A stretch of DNA of 64,000 nucleotides from Schistosoma mansoni (Eukaryota; Platyhelminthes; Trematoda; Strigeidida; Schistosomatidae): positions 26,422,308 to 26,486,307 of the forward strand of contig NC_031498.1 of assembly GCF_000237925.1 (NCBI RefSeq). Direction: 5' to 3'. A program made the position numbers and the translations under genes. How positions within the stretch are numbered: position 1 is the stretch's first letter; every line of letters starts with the position of its first letter. The notes under the pieces were generated by a model. That model saw nothing but the letters and a program-made list of their open reading frames with translations. It did no database searches and was not told the origin of the DNA. Positions 38,701 through 47,800 of this stretch are shown here, one piece after another.

Positions 38701-41700
38701 ATGGTCTACCCAGTGTTCAATTTCTTTGAAATCGAAAAGTAAAATCTTTGATGTTACACCATTATTAGTAATCGTATATGTTATGACTTACGGCCACTGA
38801 TTGAATTCACGTCATCTAAACATCAATCGGAATCTATTCAGCACTAACAACTTTGATTCAACACTAAGCTCTTATAGGTCATAGATGCAGTGGCTTTCCT
38901 CCTTGCCCTTTTCCACAGAATACAATAATCAGCCTCCACTGTACGAATAATATACTTCAAGCATATACCTTTCTATGAGTGAATTTTGTTACTCTGTATT
39001 AATAATTATCAGGATTAAGAGATAGTAATATATTCTTATTTATGAACAATCTTCTGATTGATGGAAGATAGCATTAGCAGAGATATAGGTTATTCAAGGA
39101 AATGTTTTACTATCCCTACAGTTTGATATAGTCAGTAACATGATCTGGGGCTCTGACATTACATCCCTTTACAACTAACCTGACCGACATAGTAGGATCT
39201 CAAAGTAAAAGTGTTCTGAATGATATAGGGTGTTTAGTTTGAGTCAACAAATAAGCCATACAATCATTTCAAGCTAGCAGCTATTATTGAGATATATTAT
39301 TTAGCCCACAAAAGGATTATCTTATTTCACATTTACTACTAATGCATACAGTTTTCAGAAAGCCTTTTATTAGTAGTATCTCTCCATAAAATGATTCTCT
39401 AGACAAATATCTGTGAGATGATTATTATAACCAAGTGATATATTGAAAATGGTTTCTAAAGTTTCAGTAATTATATTAAAGAATAGATTTAAATTAAACA
39501 TCATATCTATTTCTCACACAACTTCGAAGATGTTTTTTTCTAAAGTTATAGTTTGAACTGACTTAATTCATCTAATTATTGATTAAGTAACTATAAATTG
39601 AAAATTTCTTTTTAGATAATACCAAGTTTATGATTTAACTAAATAAGTAGTTGGTGGTTGGAGGTGGTTAACAGGAATACCTGTACCCGGATTTCGTGCT
39701 ACTTGGACACTCGTCAGCACAGTGTACCTGTAATCTGACAGTGTAGTGATGGTTAACTTAACAGTCTAACAAACAAATTTATCAATAGTCCTATTATTGA
39801 TGAAAAATCCACAGCAAAAATGTTTAGAATTAAATTTGAATCAATGGAACCTTTTATCAAGACATTACAATTGACTATTATGTAAAATTTCAAAATCTCA
39901 AGAGTTCAGATTAAACTTCATTAATCATTTAGTATTCTAGTAGTTGTTTCACTGAAATTGTAACCATATTACTTTTACAAAAAAAATTAAAATTATCTTC
40001 TCTTTTTTGTTTCTATGTCTATTCCTTCAACTGAAATAATATTAATCTATTTCTATAGAAACATGCTATCGATCAAGTTGCATTGTGGTCACTAGTCTAA
40101 GTGGCTCGAAACTGCGTGCATTCGATCAGCACTAAGAAGGACTTGACACGCATGGAATTGATCACCACCCAGTGATCAATCAATTGTGAAATAGGTAGTT
40201 GTTAGGAAAAAACTGAAAAAACTGAAAAGAAAATGAAAAAAAAAGGAAATTAGAAAATGTCTATTTTACCATGTTGTTTTATATGTTTCAAGGTAGTATT
40301 AACTTAGTAGTTGTTTTATTATATTGTTCTTTGATCATATTTATAAATCTAATGTTTCGTTATATCATACTTACTTACTTACTTACGCCTGTCACTCCCA
40401 ATGGAGCATAGGCCACCGATAAGCATTCTCCAACCCACTCTGTACTGGGCCTTCCTTTCTAGTTTTATCCAATTTTTGTTTATTTTTCTCATGTCTGTCT
40501 CCATTTCTCGGCGTCATGTGTTCTTTGGTCTTTCTCTTTTCCCTTTGGCCTTCAGGATTCCATGTGAGGGTTTGTTTTGTGACGCAGTTTGGTGCTTTCC
40601 CCAAAGTGTGTCCTATCCACTTCCAGCGCTTCTTTCTAATTTCTTCCTCCACTGGAATCTGTTTTGTTGTCTCCCACAGTAGCTTGTTGCTGACAGTGTC
40701 TGTTGTTATATCATATTACTCAGAAATAACTGAAACATGTGTCATTGAATTTTTTTATAATCCTTTTGTAGATTTTATATTTTTAAATCATTGTCTTTTG
40801 TGGTTTATGTGAAGTCAGTCAGTCAGCTACAGCGTAAGACCAGGCACATATGTGCATCGGTCCAAGTTGCCATACCTCATTAGCACAACAAGATGAACAC
40901 CGTATTAATAAAAGTTAATTTAGTGGTGGTAATATATAAAAGAAAGGTTGTATATAAGGATGTGTAGCAATTTTAATCTCAGTTTACGGGAAGACAAAGA
41001 ATGTATACACCTGAGCCATTGTGATAGACTCTGAGCCGTGTCATCCAGAGTCTCCAACCATTGGTTACGATAGTCGCGCAGACCCCAGCCGAGTAGTCTG
41101 CATCTACCAACATGGCTCAGATTAGCAGTTAGTGACTTCAAGCATTGATGCCATGTTTTGGTTTGGCCGCCCCTAACTTTCTTCCAATCATCGCCAATAC
41201 TAGTCAGCATAACACGTCGTGGTAATCGGTGTTTAGGCATACGTAACATGTGGCCCAACCATCTCAATCAATGAAGATTCATGACCTCATCAACTGATTT
41301 ACCATCATTCCCTAACACCCTGTGTATAACCTCACTATTACTTACCCGGTGAGGTTTATGTAAGGTAATAGATTATGAATGTATATTATCCCTGTCATTA
41401 TATTAATAAGCTGTAATTTAAAGGAGTAGATCTGAATTCATCAGTTGTATATAGTTTAGTTAGTTAGTGGAATAGAATAGTGACTATTCATATTGCAAAT
41501 TATAATTTTAATTATACTACTTTCAAGCTTAAAACTCTAACAATATTTTAGTTCTACTTTTAAGACGATGGAACCAAATCTTTTCATTTAATATATCAAA
41601 TACGTACAGTATTGAAACTTGACTATTACCGTTTACCCAATTTCTGTTTACAAAGAATCATTCTTCATTGTCAACATAGAGCAATTTGTTCATTTAAACC

Positions 41701-41839
41701 CATAAGCATTGGTGTAGGGGGCTCCAAAATATATATGCACTGCACAGTAAAATGAAGTTGTGAAAAGGTGGAGAAAAGAAGGTGACTGTAATAGGGAAAA
41801 GAAGAAAACTGTGTGGAAATTAATGTTCGAAAGTGAAGC

Positions 41840-41873
<34 letters not shown>

Positions 41874-44800
41874 GGAAAAGCACTTCAGTTAAGAAAAACA
41901 CAATCGAAAAGGATTCTATTAGTTAGAGAAGTTACTTCTACCTTTATGATGAAAGTGAAAGAAAGCTACGTTAGAAACGCCACTCACCACTATTCTGAGA
42001 CATGTATGATATCATCTCAAGCCACTGAGTTGTACTATTTCTAGAATTGCAACGAGAGATTCATGAAGGATGAACCAATACCATTCTTGTATAGCTTTTT
42101 TTCATAGCACGACACCATACCATACACTGATCACCTTTCCACATTTTCCAACCAGTCCCAGAGTCTCCAAATAATACAAAATATGGAGTTCGCGAAGATG
42201 GCATTCGTAGTACATGTGATTCAATATGGTAACATCAACCGAATTATCGTCTCTGTGCCAGAAAACATGTTGCCAAACCTTCACATAATTAATATGATGT
42301 TTCCATTGTATGTCAGCAATCCTTCGGAGGAAACGATATCTAAACACGAATAGCCGCTTACCACCCTCAACTCAGAGAGGCCAGGTTTCACAAACAGAGA
42401 AAAACTGTTCTCACTAACTTAATTTAGACCCTGTCTTTTACAGATAGACTAACATTATAAACAGGTCAAAGACGGCTCAGATTGGCATAAGCTCGTATGA
42501 CTTTTACTAAGCGTAAATTAATTTCACTACTCAAACTACCACCAGTATTTACACAACTAAGCAGATATACGAACAGATGTTTTCAACTATGAAATTGAAA
42601 AAAATTACTTTTTAAAAGAAATCACAAATTACTGTGGTATACTTATTTATGTACAACTTTTATATGATAAATAAGTTAGTTTGATATATAATTCTTAAAT
42701 ATACATTTTACTTACCTAGATACGTGTAATACGAAATGAAAATCGAGAGGGTTTAGTTAAATCACGTATGAATGGTGCACGGAATGCTACTGGTGAGATA
42801 CTAGTGTTTCTTGATGCTCATGTTGAAACATTGGAACATTGGTTAGAACCGTTAGTTGTCCAATTGATAAGCTTAAGAAAGAAATATCAACAAGAAAAAC
42901 ATGAACAAAGGAATCTACAGAGTCAACAGAATGAGAGAAGTACTTCAAAATTACCATGTAAGATTATTATTTGATTATATCATTATACTTTATGTTAAAG
43001 AAGTTCATTTCTTGTTTCGTAAACAATGACTTCAACATATGATACTGTTTATTTCTCATAGTTCACACTTAAAATTTAACCCAAACCGATTATTATGGAA
43101 TTGATGTCCCATGTGTCCTAATTTTGGAGGATATCAATAGATGAGAAACTGTAAATTTCGAAATATTGACTTTGAGCGCACTATCTTCATTCATTCGGTG
43201 TGAGGGATTGCTTGAAATCAGTTTTCATCACAGACGGGTATAAAATAAGAAATCGAATACTATAGAACACCCGATAGCTCTTTTGTTCCAGTTTGAGATT
43301 TCAAAACTAGGACCTCACGCGAGATTTGACTAAAGATCTTTAGTTATTGGTGGTAACAAGATTCGTTTATACCAATGAATTTGCACATAATCGTCCATGT
43401 GGTAATTTAAATGTTCATTAATTTGGAAGTACAGTAAATTACGGACTGACTTTGTTTGGAATACTATTGAAAACCTGGGGAAATTGGATGATTGTTCAAT
43501 TCCAGTACTTGAATTCTTAGCACTGTGAACCTGTGAACTTGGTTTGCTTTAAATCTAGGACTACCAGGAATCTCAGTGACTATGCTACTTGTAAATTATT
43601 AGGTACGTATATCACTGTTCATATTCGTAACTTCAGTCATTTTCCGATATTGTATGACCCCAAATGTCAGTGATGTTTATCTCATTCCCATGTTTGTTGA
43701 GCTTCACTGATTATGCCTGCTTACTATGCATTCGGAAGTGTTTTCTCACACTAGTGAGGACAAAGTGAGACAGAATGGGATTCCAGAAGAACTGAGGATT
43801 GGTAACCTGTATTAAAATGCAATAAATAGTCGATAAAGCAGGCTGGATGAAAAAATCTCAAAAAATGCTTAGAAGATCAACTCTTTGGGATCACCCAGTC
43901 TTAAATAGTTGTAAGCTAACTACACAGACCTCTTCCAAACACAGTAACACAACCGAAAATAATCAAATCATTGAAATCGCTTGATCGTTGAGGGAATTTC
44001 AGTGCAAAAGTTTCTCGATAATAGGTAGTCTCCCAATATTGTGGGAAGATATAAAGTTATTCATTCGCAAAATTACTTTATGTGAATCCGATTCAGATAA
44101 GTGTTTAAGGATGGGGAATTAGGCATTAAAGAATACTGAGACACCGAAGAAATCATTAGCCAAAGGTTTTAAAATATGTAGACCTAATAGGAAAAAATGG
44201 TTTAGTCAACCAGTTATATTGTAATGCAATGTTATCATAAAAGTATCTTGATAAAACTACAAACGATTGACGATTAAAATTTTCTAGATTCCATTGTTAA
44301 CCACCATCCATATCTGCTTATAATGCTTGTGACTTATTGACAGTATCGAGACAACCCTCATAAAATGCACATACACCAAAAGAGAATAGTCAATAATAGT
44401 TTGCCGAATTTCGGGGTTAGATACAGTTCTGACGTTTAATCTAGGTTTATAAAAAGATCAAGTTTATGTTAATTGTTCACCTAATAGTTGTTTTAGTCTT
44501 GGATATTGATTAAACTGAATGTGGCCATTGTTTTAAATTATTTGATATCTCGTTATACGTCGTCGAATGTTTGATGACTGGGGACAATCAATATTGAGCA
44601 AAGATAACTTGAATAATCAGAAGGGGTTTTGTGGAGATTTAGTATTTTTCATAGTTGAAAGCGTGAGTCAATTGAAGCTAGACCAACATGGAAAACCTGG
44701 AAACACCGGACGGCCGTTTCGTCCTATTCAAAACCACGTCTGTTGTGAGATAGGAACTCACTGAACACAATTGGTGAATGGTTGCTCAACTTCGTGGATC

Positions 44801-47800
44801 AGTTGAAGTTAGACATGCCGGCTCAGTGGTCTATCGGTTAAGGGCTTCGGCTCGAGGCTGTTAGGTCCTGGGTTCGAATCTCGCGGGGGCAGGTTCGTGG
44901 ATGCGCACTGCCGAGGGGTCCCATTGTAGGACGAAACGGCCGTCCAGTGTTCCCAGGTTTTCCATGGTGGTCTGGCTTCAATTGACTCACGCTTTCAACT
45001 ATGAAAAATAACTTGAATAGTTTTAATTGTAACACATCGGATGTTTTAGGTCCTAATTTCAGGAGGAATTTTGATTTCATCGAGTTTATAGTCATGTCTT
45101 GCTCCCTATTATCAACCTGGACATAGTCTATATCCATGATTTACTCCATCTCCCCTCCAGTCACCTACTAACAACATCTTATGATGGATAAGATTAACAC
45201 GTAAGGACGGCCAAACACATTCTGAAGTAGCTACAAAAATGAATAAGTTCCATTGGTTGAATAAGAGCGCAAGACAGATACATATCTTCCTTCATTGTGA
45301 GACATTTGGTTTGGGCAGTTCACGGAGCTAATATCAAATCAGCCATTGTAATATTGTTCAAAAGCGTATACCAAGGTTTATTTTAAGCTTAAACCATATG
45401 AAATTCAACCATTTTTATCTTTTTAAAAACAGTTTGTTCTCACATTGGACTTACCGTGAGATTACTGATTTACTATCTAGCATAGCATTCTTCACATTGT
45501 TTACTTCCACTTACTTTCTAGCTTATTTAGTTGACTTTCAATCAGTTTAAAAATCCTTTTTCTGTAGGGAACCAACTTATAAATATTTTAGCCGCTACTA
45601 ATTATCGTTATGGAAATTAAATAGAAATCTAGATTTTGGTTAAAAAAAAACAAAGAAAGAAAGAAAACTGTAATAATAATAGTAATAATAACAAGGGCAT
45701 AGTGACAAAATCCTATTGTAAGTTTTTTAATTAAATTATCAAGGTCAAGGAACACTTTTAGAAAAGTATTTTTGAGACGTTCTAACGAATGTATACAGCA
45801 TTACAAAGTAAGATGACTGAAGACAGTTGATAGGATGTCTTGAATCTAGTTTACATGCTCGTTGGAGTTCATCAACAGAGATTATATACTATCTTAAGAG
45901 AACTAACATTCATATAGAGTTTATTACTTATGCCAACAATGGGAGGTGTTACCACTGTGATACTCGAGTCGAAGGATAATCATTTCTCCCCGGTTTTAAT
46001 GTACAACCTAGTGTCAAGTACAAAAAAGAATGAACCACAAATCCAAATACACCTGTCAAACATATTTAGTACGTAAAATCAAACATTTTACTGACATGTG
46101 AAGCAACCTGATATAGTAGCTATATGGCGAATGTGTTTGATAGAACTTGGTCCGGACTAAGAAATAGAAAAACTGATATTGTTTATTACTTAGTGACTGG
46201 TTAGTGCAGATAGTCTAGTGATTATCCGATAAAAATCAATAGGAAATCAACTAGCATGAAGTTTTGTCGGCAGTCACGAACAACATGCCATTATCTTGGT
46301 CAATTTTACTAAAACTGCATGCTTCGCAAATCGCAAGATATGGTTGGTGTTTTTGATTTACTAGAACGGTATAACTGTTCAATGTTTCCTCGTTTTCCTC
46401 TCTCATCCAAATGATAGAGACTTTGCTACACGAATGTTTATATATTCTACAGTATGTCTTCAAGAATGTCTCTTTATGTTAGAAAAAACCACAAACAGTA
46501 TCCATACTTTATGATGGCTTGGATAATTTAAGTACTATTTGCGTACTGGAATCAACACAAGTGTTAACTGATCATCTTTCACATTGGATATAATATAACA
46601 GAACTGACAAATCAATAAATATCTCTATGAATGCTCCAGTATTTAATCATGACTTTAATAAAAATTTGCATCTTCAATGCAGGAAGTTTCAATAAGTTAT
46701 GATGAACAAGAACGTGGATTATGACTAAAAGTTGTCAGAATTACATTAAGTTGTCTTTCATGTAGTTATGAGGTAGTGATAATTAGTTTAACCAACTTCT
46801 CCTATACCTTCTATAAATTAGATATTAGTCAATCACATCAAGATTGTAAGATAATAAATAAAAAAATATATCTGTATTCCCTTCAATTACATGGGTATGA
46901 AAGCAGTCGGCAGGAAATCTTGGTCTTGGATTTTCATCTGTCTAGTACTCACCAACAAGACATTATTTCAAAACTTGTTAAATAGCTCAGTGCTGATATC
47001 TTAGAGTGTGAATGTGGGTGATGTGAGGTGAAATTTCATGAGGGTCATCATTTCCTTTAAGATTATATAAACCCCTACCTGGGATGGAAGAAAAGATGGG
47101 CATTGACGAGTAGGCGTTTAGATTATAACATTCTTAACTCAAGATTAATCGTTGTCAGTTACAGTGTGGATTATTCAGAGCATAGGACGTTAGTCTAATG
47201 ACAAAATAAGCATACTAAGGGTAGAGAACTATAATCCCGACCGTTGCTGCTACCTTGACGTTGTGGTCGGCCCCGCCTATCATGATGAACCAATCGAGCT
47301 ATACTGGCTGGAACAATCGTTCCTCAAGGTCCTACAATGCTAGACAGGTCGTTTGAAGAGGGGTAAGACTAAAAGCAGCAAACCCAAGGTCCGAAGGCGA
47401 AGTCGTACTGCTGACTATACAGAGGTGTGACAGCATTAAGGTGTTTCCTTCAGATAACCAGCACAACAGCGATGCTGTCTTCCCACAAGGAGGGGTGGGG
47501 TTAGAAAAGGTCGACCCTAAAAATGCACACCTCACCTTATGCCACGGATTTCCGTTTCCGGTGGTAAGGTCCTTTAAAGAACGGAGCTCACACAAAAACT
47601 ACTCACAAAAAGGTCGTGTGTGACCGACCTCAAGCAGTTGTCCCTTGGGCACTACGTTCACGCTTTCAGGTCATTGAGACCACTTCTAACCCAATTTTCT
47701 TTTTCAGGTACCCCTAGAAGAACCCTTCCACGCTGTGGGCAACCGGGAAGTAATAATTGCCCTCATACCTCTAACAACACTCAAGAGACAATTATAATCA

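Larger units (their letters stand above)
14749..42719 (+). other. Intron 1 of the GalNAc-transferase gene (27,971 bp)
   Basis: GT-AG intron defined by the fit of exons 1 and 2 to one protein family. It is packed with repeats: seven antisense RTE-type LINE fragments, SINEs of families A, B and C, the R, T, U, V and Y repeats and a large inverted repeat, all listed separately. No other host exon was recognised inside it on either strand. Confidence 0.5.

Noticed and set aside
42768-42974. Stand-alone 68-codon ORF starting at 42768
   Set aside because: It is the internal part of exon 2; real coding starts at 42720 and splices out at 42957.
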